Source: Oscillospiraceae bacterium
GTDB taxonomy: Bacteria > Bacillota > Clostridia > Oscillospirales > Ruminococcaceae
Direction of reading: 5' to 3'
Assembly (NCBI GenBank): GCA_900762805.1
Contig: CAAFHY010000184.1
Span: forward strand, 1 to 7,105
DNA length: 7,105 nucleotides
The notes under the pieces are model-generated. The model ran no database searches and was not told where the DNA came from. It was given only the letters and a program-made list of their open reading frames with translations. The stretch's first letter is position 1, and each line of letters opens with the position of its first letter. Positions 1-5,322 of this stretch are shown here, piece after piece. Position numbers and translations under genes: made by a program.

Positions 1-217
1 GACGCTGGATAAACAAAAATCAATCGTCAAAGTGTACAAATATCAAAGCATAATTTCGGCAGGTTGCACAAAAATGAGGCAAGATACATCCAAAACACAG
101 CCTTTGTGAAAAACAAGTATCGCTCACGCCTGTTTGCAGACATAGGGAAGGGATGTTATTAGCTTTATAAGTGTGCTGAAGAGTGCCTGCCGCAGACGGC
201 GGGCCGGAGGGGCGAGC
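1..217. other. AT-rich left edge without a convincing gene
   Basis: This stretch is much richer in A and T than the rest of the window. One plus-strand frame is open from the window edge (base 2) to a TGA at 107-109, giving 35 codons; it could be the C-terminal end of a gene that starts left of the window, but the codons are AT-rich, the residues match no family I recognise, and 35 codons can stay open by chance. A hairpin at 185-204 (arms 185-192 and 197-204, CAGA loop, one G-U pair when read as RNA) lies just behind the stop codon of the DUF5131 gene and may help end its transcript, although no T-tract follows it on that strand. Confidence 0.4.
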
Positions 218-961
218 CTATAGGCCGGCGTCGTCCTGAGGGCAGCCGGCATAGTCGATGCCGGCGCGGCGGGCCTGCTCAGCCTGCCGCGCGCGGGGGA
301 TGCTGTAAAGGCGGCCGTCCTTGCGCAGACGGGCGCCCGTCTGCCGGAAGGTGAAGGGAACACCGAACTGCACACAGGTGTCGCGCATGGCCAGCACCCA
401 GTCAAAATCGCATACGCGGGCGCCGGGGCCGCTCTCGCCGCCCACCGAAACGCGGTCAACGGCGCCGGGGGCCAGCGCGGGGCTGAGGTCGATATACGTC
501 AGCAGCGGTTCACAGATGACGATGCGCTCCCGCAGCGGCGCGGCAGTGTAGATGGGCAGGCGTTCGGCGGCGCGGCGGCTGTTTTCGACGGTGCAGGCGA
601 TGGTGACATTGGGGTAGCCCGCGCCCCAGTCGGCCGGGATGCATTCATAGAAGCGCTCAATGCGCTTGGTGATAAAGAAAAAGTGAAGATCGCGCCGCTC
701 ACGCATGATGGCCCAGGCCTCAGGCCGCCAGCCGTCTGCCGCCTCATGAAAGAAGTCGGAGGAAAAGCAGGTGTAAACGGTGTCAGGGCCCTTCATGCGG
801 TAGGCCCCAGCACGGTCGCGGGCGATCGGCGCGCCGAAGGCTGCCGTTTTCTGCACAACGGCGGCGCTGCGCCCGTGCTGCTCGTCGATGCGGTAAACAT
901 AGCAGTTGGCGCAGCCCTCACTGTAGCGGGTGCAGCCGTGCCAGGGGTTCCAGTTTGCCAT
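218..961 (-). CDS. DUF5131 (phage Gp37/Gp68-like) three-cysteine protein
   Basis: This 247-residue protein belongs to the DUF5131 family, whose founding members were named phage Gp37/Gp68. It opens with the family's signature, NPWHGC followed by SEGCANCY, so Cys10, Cys17 and Cys20 form a CX6CX2C cluster likely to bind metal or an iron-sulfur centre. The family's other landmarks follow in order: an ACTVEN block, an ICEPLL block, the VGGESGPGAR segment, and a C-terminal PFTFRQTG stretch. The biochemical reaction is not established; similarity to radical-SAM-type cluster motifs is suggestive but the spacing is not the canonical CX3CX2C. The reading frame runs 50 codons further upstream, but the ATG at 961 is chosen because AAGGAGGG lies just before it and the signature then sits at the N-terminus as usual. 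Some family members neighbour a three-Cys-motif partner protein (TcmP); none is present here, so the gene appears solitary and monocistronic. Confidence 0.88.
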   Translation of the reverse strand: MANWNPWHGCTRYSEGCANCYVYRIDEQHGRSAAVVQKTAAFGAPIARDRAGAYRMKGPDTVYTCFSSDFFHEAADGWRPEAWAIMRERRDLHFFFITKRIERFYECIPADWGAGYPNVTIACTVENSRRAAERLPIYTAAPLRERIVICEPLLTYIDLSPALAPGAVDRVSVGGESGPGARVCDFDWVLAMRDTCVQFGVPFTFRQTGARLRKDGRLYSIPRARQAEQARRAGIDYAGCPQDDAGL

Positions 962-991
962 AAGCGCCCTCCTTCCGGTCCCAACAGCACT

Positions 992-1000
992 ATTGTAGCA
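992..1000 (-). promoter_or_regulatory. Extended -10 promoter of the DUF5131 gene
   Basis: On the minus strand the motif TGCTACAAT is present, that is a TACAAT -10 box (997 down to 992) preceded by the TG of an extended -10 element. The -35 position holds only a poor match (CTGTCT), which is typical when an extended -10 is used. Transcription would begin near 985, leaving a leader of about 24 nt with a strong ribosome binding site before the start at 961. Confidence 0.55.
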
Positions 1001-1056
1001 CAAAATCGGGAAAAAGACAGAAAAAACGGCACGGCACGGAGACGGCCGGACAGAAG

Positions 1057-1095
1057 AAGGGCTTGCCGCCCGCTCTTCACAGGCAGCAAGCCCTT
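1057..1095. repeat. Perfect 10-bp stem-loop without T-tract
   Basis: AAGGGCTTGC at 1057-1066 is matched exactly by GCAAGCCCTT at 1086-1095, with a 19-nt loop. It lies upstream of the DUF5131 promoter. The first T-run on the plus strand is about 15 nt past the right arm and none follows on the minus strand, so it is not a canonical intrinsic terminator; it may be a terminator of the U-less kind or a DNA or RNA structure of another sort. Confidence 0.5.
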
Positions 1096-1127
1096 TCAGC
1101 GGTCCGAACAATTTTTATCTGAAAATA

Positions 1128-1221
1128 TTGTCTGACTTTTTGGAGTCACTTCAGTTAACCGCTGCGGCTGATAACTGGCTTATGAACACTGTTCCTTTTG
1201 TCAGGCTTTTTGGGTCGCTTC
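1128..1221. repeat. Diverged direct repeat pair
   Basis: Two stretches, 1128-1152 and 1198-1221, share the pattern TTGTC-N-G-N-CTTTTTGG-(A)-G-TC-N-CTTC with three substitutions and one single-base gap. Their starts are 70 nt apart. Function unknown; they may be remnants of a local duplication. Confidence 0.45.
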
Positions 1222-1250
1222 CATTCGGCGCGGATCGTTTAACGGTCAAA

Positions 1251-1289
1251 ATGCACCGGTCCGGCGCGGCACGGGGGAGAGGGGACCGG
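1251..1289 (-). terminator. Third, diverged terminator-like element
   Basis: On the minus strand a perfect 7-bp stem (CCGGTCC at 1256-1262 with GGACCGG at 1283-1289, loop of 20 nt) is followed by TGCATTTTGACCG. The tail resembles that of the element at 1453-1488, which ends in TGCATTTTTGCCG, so this looks like a diverged member of the same series. The large loop makes it a weaker terminator. Confidence 0.4.
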
Positions 1290-1452
1290 AAAAGGAACCG
1301 ATGCGGGCAGGAGCCTTTCGGGGCGCTGCCGGCCGGGGGATCCGCGCGTTTTCCCGGAAAGCGACCGTCGGCCCGATGTCTGCTGCGCGGCACACTGACC
1401 CGGCCAGGGGCGGAAACGGAGAAGGCTGCTTCACCGGCCTTCCGCACGCGGC

Positions 1453-1488
1453 AAAAATGCACCGCCCCGGCCCGGATCGGGCGGCGCA
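1453..1488 (-). terminator. Second terminator copy behind the crp-like gene
   Basis: This carries the same 23-bp core as the terminator nearer to the gene (1462-1484 is identical to 1530-1552). The stem CCGCCC/GGGCGG can be extended by TGC/GCA across one mismatch, and on the minus strand it is followed immediately by ATTTTTGCC. It therefore looks like a complete leftward intrinsic terminator, about 70 nt downstream of the first. Confidence 0.6.
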
Positions 1489-1552
1489 CGCGATTTTCGC
1501 TGTTCCTGTGTGCACGGCGGAAAAAATCTCCGCCCCGGCCCGGATCGGGCGG
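1462..1552. repeat. Exact 23-bp direct repeat (two copies)
   Basis: Bases 1462-1484 and 1530-1552 are identical over 23 bp, with starts 68 nt apart. Each copy contains the inverted arms CCGCCC and GGGCGG and also a tighter GCCCG/CGGGC pairing around GAT. The repeat forms the stem of both leftward terminators. Confidence 0.9.
1521..1552 (-). terminator. Intrinsic terminator of the crp-like gene
   Basis: Reading leftward, a GC-rich hairpin (CCGCCC pairing with GGGCGG, arms 1547-1552 and 1530-1535) begins four bases after the TGA of the regulator gene and is followed by AGATTTTTT. This is a standard intrinsic terminator in the right place and orientation. Confidence 0.75.
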
Positions 1553-1556
1553 TGCG

Positions 1557-2153
1557 TCAGACCCCGCTGGCCTGCTGCAGGGCAGGGATATCGGCCAGCA
1601 CGAAGTCGCGCTTTTCATAGTCGATGATATTTTCGTTGCGCAGGCGGGCCAGCTCGCGTACCAGCGCGCCTTTGGGACAGCCGAGGCAGGCGGCCAGCTG
1701 GCCGCGCGTCAGCGGCAGGCGGAAGCTGTCGCCCTCGCCGCCGTAGATGAGCAGCACGGCGGCCACGTCGCGCCGCAGTTCGGGGGTGTCGGGGGCGCGA
1801 CAGCTGTCTGCCAGCAGCGCCAGCATATTGCGGGCCAGCGATCGGTGGGCCGGACAGGCGTTCCGGCACAGGCCGACTGCCTGCTCCGCCGAAACCACGG
1901 CCAGCAGCGCGCCCGTCGAGGTGGGCACAGCAGCGCCGGAAAAGAGGGGAAAGCTGTCGCCCGGTCCGGCGATACCGCCCCCGCGCGGGGCGGCAAGGCC
2001 CTCCAGCAGCACGGCGGCGCCGTCCTGCGCCGACACGACGAACCCGGTTTCGCTGCGCACAAAGGTGCAGCCGATGCAGCCGCACAGGCGGAAAAGTGCG
2101 CGGGACGGCAGGCCGGAGAACAGCCGGCTGTTGAGCAGTGCGTCTCGCTTCAT
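1557..2153 (-). CDS. Cysteine-rich Crp/Fnr-family transcriptional regulator
   Basis: A 198-residue regulator of the Crp/Fnr superfamily. Residues 1-120 correspond to the sensory beta-roll region (opening LFSGL, then LCGCIGCT), followed by a dimerisation helix near 125-140 and a winged helix-turn-helix at about 146-185. The recognition part, TRGQLAACLGCPKGALVRELARL and NENIIDY, follows the usual LA-LG-R-V-R-L-L-II pattern, except that Lys161 stands where many members have Arg. The protein is slightly shorter than the usual 210-230 residues. Eight cysteines (24, 26, 29, 96, 100, 118, 156, 159) are notable: the CXCX2C trio and C96/C100 could bind an iron-sulfur cluster or metal, but the ligand is unknown and no cyclic-nucleotide signature is recognisable. 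The start at 2153 is preceded by AAAAGGAGA; an in-frame ATG at 2408 would add 85 residues unlike the family. The gene is followed at once by a terminator. Confidence 0.85.
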   Translation of the reverse strand: MKRDALLNSRLFSGLPSRALFRLCGCIGCTFVRSETGFVVSAQDGAAVLLEGLAAPRGGGIAGPGDSFPLFSGAAVPTSTGALLAVVSAEQAVGLCRNACPAHRSLARNMLALLADSCRAPDTPELRRDVAAVLLIYGGEGDSFRLPLTRGQLAACLGCPKGALVRELARLRNENIIDYEKRDFVLADIPALQQASGV

Positions 2154-2174
2154 AAGATCGTCTCCTTTTGGCAG

Positions 2175-2203
2175 GATATCCGGCCGCGGCCGGACACTGT
2201 CAG
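2175..2203 (-). promoter_or_regulatory. Probable promoter with 16-bp palindromic operator
   Basis: On the minus strand a CTGACA box (2203 down to 2198) matches the -35 consensus at five of six positions. The -10 region 17-18 nt further (GATATC/ATATCC) is a poor match. The space between them is filled by a perfect 16-bp palindrome at 2179-2194, TCCGGCCGCGGCCGGA. A palindrome between -35 and -10 is the classic position for a repressor site, so autoregulation by the Crp/Fnr-type product is an attractive inference. It does not resemble the TTGAT-N4-ATCAA site of Fnr. The strong ribosome binding site follows downstream. Confidence 0.45.
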
Positions 2204-2718
2204 TTTTGGCTGCCGGCCGGCCGATTAAACGGGGAGTGCGGCAGAGCTGCGGGCAGAGGACCGGCCGCAAGGCCGTTTCCCGGCGGCTGCGCGGCGTCTT
2301 TTGCCCCGCCGCGGGGATGACGTATGATTTAAAACCTGTATCTGATACGGCATTGACCGCCTGCCGCATGACCGGCGCGCGGTCTGCCCGCTTTGGCGTG
2401 TCTTTCATTTCCGATATCGTTCTCCGGCGATCCTATGCGCGCATGGCGCACCCTGCCGCTTCCCCCGCCAGTATCTTGGACCGTGTTCTGCGGCGCACGG
2501 AGAGCGGCCCGACCCGCCGCCCGTGCCTGATTCTGCCGCAATGAAGCCGTCGTGCCGGCCGCCTTTTTCGGTCACAGGATGAGCGCCGCAGGGCCGCGGC
2601 GTCTGCCCGTCCCCCTTGTCCGCCGGTTCGAGGGGCCGCGCACCGGGGGCCTTGCGGCTCGGCCGCCGCACACCAACCCCAAATTTACGTATCGGCTGCG
2701 GGCGCCTGCCTGTTGGAT
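2204..2718. other. Intergenic stretch, no convincing gene
   Basis: About 500 nt between the regulator and the kinase operon promoter. A plus-strand frame from ATG 2318 to TGA 2544 (75 codons) lacks a properly spaced ribosome binding site and any recognisable family, so I do not call it. Small structures seen: a CGGCC-GCAA-GGCCG hairpin with a GNRA loop at 2262-2275, a CCCCG/CGGGG hairpin near 2304-2316, and the short palindrome GTATCTGATAC at 2338-2348. None forms a recognised riboswitch. The stretch could hold a decayed gene. Confidence 0.5.
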
Positions 2719-2747
2719 TTGACTTTATAGGCAAAGTGTGCTATTTT
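2719..2747 (+). promoter_or_regulatory. Sigma-A promoter of the pdxK operon, start site on the ATG
   Basis: TTGACT at 2719-2724 and TATTTT at 2742-2747 are separated by exactly 17 nt. Six bases later comes A2754, which is the A of the kinase start codon. There is no Shine-Dalgarno-like sequence before the ATG. The direct reading is that transcription starts at or within one or two bases of the start codon, giving a leaderless mRNA. Confidence 0.7.
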
Positions 2748-2753
2748 ACGCAT

Positions 2754-3590
2754 ATGGATACACGAAGCTGCAAAACAATATGCCTGGTACACGACCTGTC
2801 CTTCGCGGGCGGCAGCAGCCTTGCCGCCATGCTGCCGGTCACGGCGGCCTGCGGCTGCCGGGCTATCCCGGTGCCGACGGCGCTGCTCAGCACCCACACG
2901 GGGTTCCCGTCGCCCGCCGTGCTCGATACGGCCGATTTTGCTGTCCGTGCGGCGGCGCATTTCTTATCGGTCGGTCTCACGGCCGATACCGTGTACAGCG
3001 GCTATCTGATGAATGAAAACGGAAAGACTGCGGTCGATGCTGTCCGCGCCGTTTTCCCGCTGGCCTATCGTATCCACGATCCCGCCTTTGCCGATAGAGG
3101 GCGGCTCTATACCGGCATGACCGACCGGCTGATCGACTGCCACCGCGACCTCGCGGCCGGCGCGCGCCTCATCCTGCCCAATGTCAGCGAGGCGCTGGCT
3201 CTCTGCGGGCACGAGCCGTCGGCACGTCTCGACGGCGGCCGCCTGCGCGAGCTGTGCCGTTCGCTGACGCACGACTTTGCTCCGGCTGTCATCACCGGCG
3301 TCGAGCTTGACGGCGGGCACTTTAACGTCGTTGCCGACGAAAGCGGCGTCAGCCGGATCCCCTACCGCGCCGTTCCGGGCAGCTACCCCGGCACCGGCGA
3401 TGTGTTCGGCGCCATTGTCGCCGCCCTTATCACACGCGGGGCGGGGCTGACGGCAGCCGTTCAGCGGGCGGCGGCGATCATGACAGAAACCGTGGCCGGC
3501 ACCAATGCTTTGGGGCAGCCGGCGCCGGGCGGCATTGCGGTGGAGATCGCGGTGCGGCTGGCAGAAAGGAGTATTTATGAAGCAGAATGA
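2754..3590 (+). CDS. pdxK: Pyridoxamine/pyridoxal kinase (PfkB/ribokinase superfamily)
   Basis: A 278-residue cytoplasmic kinase that would phosphorylate B6 vitamers with ATP, feeding pyridoxal 5'-phosphate salvage. Family landmarks in order: HDLSFAGGSS at residues 13-22 (usually HDLSGFGRxSL in clostridial relatives), the substrate loop VPTALLSTHTGFP, the DPAFADRGRLY segment corresponding to DPVMxDnGkLY, the ILPNVSEA stretch corresponding to ITPNxTEA, and the GTGDVFGA anion-hole motif at 213-220 whose Asp216 is the expected catalytic base. Length fits the family. The start at 2754 is chosen because it aligns with relatives and the promoter leaves no room for an earlier one; an upstream in-frame TTG at 2616 would add unrelated residues. 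The last 14 nt overlap the ECF transporter gene. Related clostridial kinases can accept hydroxymethylpyrimidine, so a thiamine-linked role is the main alternative. Confidence 0.88.
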   Translation: MDTRSCKTICLVHDLSFAGGSSLAAMLPVTAACGCRAIPVPTALLSTHTGFPSPAVLDTADFAVRAAAHFLSVGLTADTVYSGYLMNENGKTAVDAVRAVFPLAYRIHDPAFADRGRLYTGMTDRLIDCHRDLAAGARLILPNVSEALALCGHEPSARLDGGRLRELCRSLTHDFAPAVITGVELDGGHFNVVADESGVSRIPYRAVPGSYPGTGDVFGAIVAALITRGAGLTAAVQRAAAIMTETVAGTNALGQPAPGGIAVEIAVRLAERSIYEAE

Positions 3591-4152
3591 CAGAACAATC
3601 AAGAATATCGTTGTGGTCGGCCTGATGGCCGCCGTCGTGTTCATCTTCACCTATATGCATATCGACATCCCGACCCCGCTTGGCAAAACGATGCTGCATC
3701 TCGGCAACGTCATGTGCCTGCTGGCGGCGCTGCTGTTCGGGCCTGTCCGCGGCGGTCTGGCCGCCGGCTTCGGTTCGATGTTCTACGATATGTTCGACCC
3801 GGCCCATCTGCCCGAATGCTGGATCACCTTTATCAACAAGTTTGCCATGGCCTTTGTGGCCGGCCTTGTCGCCCACCGGCTGCTCAAGGGGGCCGGCCGG
3901 CTGCGCTTCCCGGCGGCTGCCGCGCTCGGTGCGCTCAGCTACACGGCGCTCTATGTGGGGAAGACCATCATCGTGCAGTATTTCGTCTACAACAACCTGT
4001 GGGAGACGGTCTGGGCGACCGCTGTGACCAAGGGCACCGTGTCGCTTGTCAATGCGCTGATTGCCGCCGTGGCTTCGGTGCTGCTCAACGCGGCGCTGCG
4101 CAAGGCCTTTACCGGCGCGGGACTCAACGAACGGCTGGGGGTGCGTGCATGA
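3577..4152 (+). CDS. ECF transporter S component, probably for vitamin B6
   Basis: A 191-residue integral membrane protein, the substrate-binding subunit of an energy-coupling-factor importer. About six hydrophobic segments are visible, beginning with residues 11-27 (with GLMAAVVF, resembling the alanine-containing helix that contacts EcfT), then 40-56, 60-74, and later segments near 85-102, 112-130 and 145-170. The loop IPTPLGKTMLHLGN at about 31-44 followed by LLAALLFGPVRGGLAAGFGSMFYDMF is typical of S components in the ECF-ribofla_trS-like group. The energizing ATPases and EcfT are not in the window, consistent with a shared group II module. Its start (AAAGGA a few bases upstream) lies inside the kinase gene, so the two are translationally coupled; this makes pyridoxine, pyridoxal or pyridoxamine the likely substrate (compare the predicted PdxU families). 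Hydroxymethylpyrimidine is the alternative. Confidence 0.85.
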   Translation: MKQNDRTIKNIVVVGLMAAVVFIFTYMHIDIPTPLGKTMLHLGNVMCLLAALLFGPVRGGLAAGFGSMFYDMFDPAHLPECWITFINKFAMAFVAGLVAHRLLKGAGRLRFPAAAALGALSYTALYVGKTIIVQYFVYNNLWETVWATAVTKGTVSLVNALIAAVASVLLNAALRKAFTGAGLNERLGVRA

Positions 4153-4646
4153 CGCCCCTCAACATCGTGCTGCATGAGCCGCAGATCCCGCAGAACACCG
4201 GCAATATCGCCCGCACCTGTGCCGTTACCGGCAGCCGGCTGCACCTGATCGAGCCGATGGGCTTTCGCGTGGACGACGCCAAGCTCAGGCGCGCCGGCCT
4301 TGACTACTGGCCGCTGCTCGATATCACATACTACCGGGATTTTGCGGATTTCGCTGAGAAAAACCCCGGTCGCTGGTGGTTCTTCACGACCAAAAGCCGT
4401 TTTGTCTACACCGAGGCCGTCTATCAGCCCGGCGACTATCTGATTCTCGGCCGGGAAGACAGGGGACTGCCCGAAGCGCTGCTGGCCGCGCATTATGACA
4501 GCACGGTGCGCATCCCCATGCGCAACAATGAGCATGCCCGCAGCCTCAACCTGTCCAACGCGGCGGCTGTCGCCGTTTATGAGGCGCTGCGCCAGAATGG
4601 CTTCGGCGAGCTTAAAACAGAGGGCCGGCTGACAGCAGCGCCGTAG
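4149..4646 (+). CDS. trmL: tRNA (cytidine(34)-2'-O)-methyltransferase TrmL
   Basis: A 165-residue SPOUT-class (SpoU/TrmH superfamily) methyltransferase. It uses S-adenosylmethionine to methylate the 2'-hydroxyl of the wobble nucleotide 34 in certain leucine tRNAs. All three SpoU motifs are visible: PQIPQNTGNIARTC at residues 11-24, LILGREDRGLPE at 98-109, and IPMRNNEHARSLNLSNAAAVAVYEALRQ beginning at 122. The length and lack of an N-terminal RNA-binding extension match TrmL rather than TrmH or RlmB. The ATG at 4149 overlaps the stop codon of the ECF S component as ATGA, so translation is coupled. The vitamin genes upstream do not suggest a functional link; this is probably operon sharing. Confidence 0.92.
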   Translation: MTPLNIVLHEPQIPQNTGNIARTCAVTGSRLHLIEPMGFRVDDAKLRRAGLDYWPLLDITYYRDFADFAEKNPGRWWFFTTKSRFVYTEAVYQPGDYLILGREDRGLPEALLAAHYDSTVRIPMRNNEHARSLNLSNAAAVAVYEALRQNGFGELKTEGRLTAAP

Positions 4647-4678
4647 GGCGGGCTGCCGTGCGGCGGAATATCGACAGA

Positions 4679-4694
4679 GCGGCCGGCAGGCCGC
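4679..4694 (+). promoter_or_regulatory. Small hairpin ahead of the mscL ribosome binding site
   Basis: GCGGCC (4679-4684) pairs with GGCCGC (4689-4694) around a GGCA loop. It ends 4 nt before the AAGGAG (4699-4704) of mscL. It lacks a T-tract and so is not a terminator; it could protect or slow readthrough mRNA or tune access to the ribosome binding site. Confidence 0.4.
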
Positions 4695-4710
4695 AGACAA
4701 GGAGAGAAAA

Positions 4711-5187
4711 ATGCTGAAGGAATTCAAAAAGTTTGCTTTCAAGGGCAATGTGATGGATATGGCCATCGGCGTCATCGTCGGCTCGGCCTTTTCGACCATC
4801 GTCACCTCGCTGGTCAACGACATCATTATGCCGCTCATCGGCGTGCTGACCGGCGGGTTCGATATATCGGGCCTCAAGCTGACGCTGGGCGCCGACCAGC
4901 TCAACGAGGCCGGCGAGGTCGTCAAGGCGGCCGCCACCCTCAACTACGGCGCTTTTCTGCAGAACATCATCAACTTTCTGATCGTGGCGCTCTCGCTGTT
5001 TTTTACCATGCGCCTCATCAACCGGCTGCACGACATAGCCGAAAAGGAGCTGCACAAGCACGATGCGGCGAAAGAGGAGCCGGAGCAGCCGGTCCAAAAG
5101 CCCGACGACGTGCTGCTGCTGGAGGAGATCCGCGACCTGCTCAAGGCCGGAAAGCAGCCAGAAGCCGGCGGAACCGACGAGAAATAG
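4711..5187 (+). CDS. mscL: Large-conductance mechanosensitive channel MscL
   Basis: A 158-residue membrane channel that opens under membrane tension and releases solutes during hypo-osmotic shock; it works as a homo-oligomer (pentamer). The N-terminal amphipathic helix (MLKEFKKFAFKGN) leads into the pore-lining helix at about 14-46, with the conserved run from GNVMDMAIGVIVGSAF to LVNDIIMPLIG. A periplasmic-side loop spans about 47-77, the second helix is at about 78-103 (NYGAFLQNIINFLIVALSLF), and a cytoplasmic tail follows. The tail is longer than in E. coli MscL (136 residues), being Lys/Glu/Pro-rich and ending with a LLLEEIRDLLK helix common in Gram-positive homologues. AAGGAG lies 6 nt before the ATG. 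The gene follows trmL by 64 nt with no clear promoter of its own, so it is probably the last gene of the operon. Confidence 0.95.
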   Translation: MLKEFKKFAFKGNVMDMAIGVIVGSAFSTIVTSLVNDIIMPLIGVLTGGFDISGLKLTLGADQLNEAGEVVKAAATLNYGAFLQNIINFLIVALSLFFTMRLINRLHDIAEKELHKHDAAKEEPEQPVQKPDDVLLLEEIRDLLKAGKQPEAGGTDEK

Positions 5188-5244
5188 CTCCGCACAGAAG
5201 CGTCGGGCAGGCCAACTCTCACGGCAGCCCATTTACCAAGCACA

Positions 5245-5307
5245 GCGCCCGTCTCTGCGCGGGCGCGGCGACAGCCCCGACCGGACCCGGCTCCGGTCGG
5301 GGCTGTC
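5245..5307 (+). terminator. Tandem hairpins between convergent mscL and parB
   Basis: Two stem-loops stand side by side. The first has 7-bp arms GCGCCCG/CGGGCGC (5245-5251, 5260-5266). The second has a perfect 16-bp stem (5270-5285 with 5292-5307) and a 6-nt loop. Neither strand shows a T-tract next to them. Because the genes on both sides converge here, they most likely act as a two-way transcription barrier or as mRNA 3'-end protection. Confidence 0.6.
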
Positions 5308-5322
5308 TGGCCTCCGGCGGTT

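Larger units (their letters stand above)
962..1556. other. Gene-free stretch with repeats and hairpins
   Basis: No reading frame here has a family resemblance or a good ribosome binding site. What is visible: the DUF5131 promoter at the left; a perfect 10-bp hairpin with arms 1057-1066 and 1086-1095 and a 19-nt loop but no adjacent T-tract on either strand; an AT-rich part (about 1100-1255) with a diverged direct repeat at 1128-1152 and 1198-1221 and an inverted repeat CAGTTA/TAACTG (1152-1157, 1172-1177); and three leftward terminator-like elements listed separately. Confidence 0.6.

Noticed and set aside
5..13. Partial DnaA box (TTATCCAGC on the minus strand) near the left edge
   Set aside because: Only 7 of 9 bases match and no cluster of boxes accompanies it; the AT-rich region at 6530-6700 also lacks good matches.
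134..162. Possible plus-strand promoter (TTGCAG, 17 nt, TATTAG)
   Set aside because: It leads into the antisense of the DUF5131 gene and no plus-strand gene follows.
1345..1360. TTTTCCCGGAAAG, similar to a Noc-binding site
   Set aside because: One base shorter than ATTTCCCGGGAAAT at the centre and a single occurrence; such strings are expected by chance in GC-rich DNA. No canonical parS site was found.
1128..2228. 366-codon plus-strand frame
   Set aside because: It runs antisense through the regulator gene and its terminators, and its Gln/Ala/Gly/Arg composition is that of a GC-rich shadow.
2154..2408. 85-codon N-terminal extension of the Crp/Fnr frame to an ATG at 2408
   Set aside because: The extension is Arg/Pro-rich with no family counterpart, lacks a well-spaced ribosome binding site, and crosses the palindromic promoter; the start at 2153 has a strong site and aligns with relatives.
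2318..2544. 75-codon plus-strand frame in the intergenic stretch
   Set aside because: No properly spaced ribosome binding site, no recognisable motif; it is the tail of a longer chance frame antisense to the regulator.
2618..2640. GGTTCGAGG string resembling a tRNA T-loop
   Set aside because: The flanking bases do not form the required 5-bp T-stem and there is no acceptor or anticodon stem around it; the GGTTCGAAG near 6897 fails for the same reason.
3714..4148. Upstream extension of the TrmL frame
   Set aside because: It overlaps the ECF S component out of frame; TrmL starts with its typical N-terminus at the ATGA overlap.
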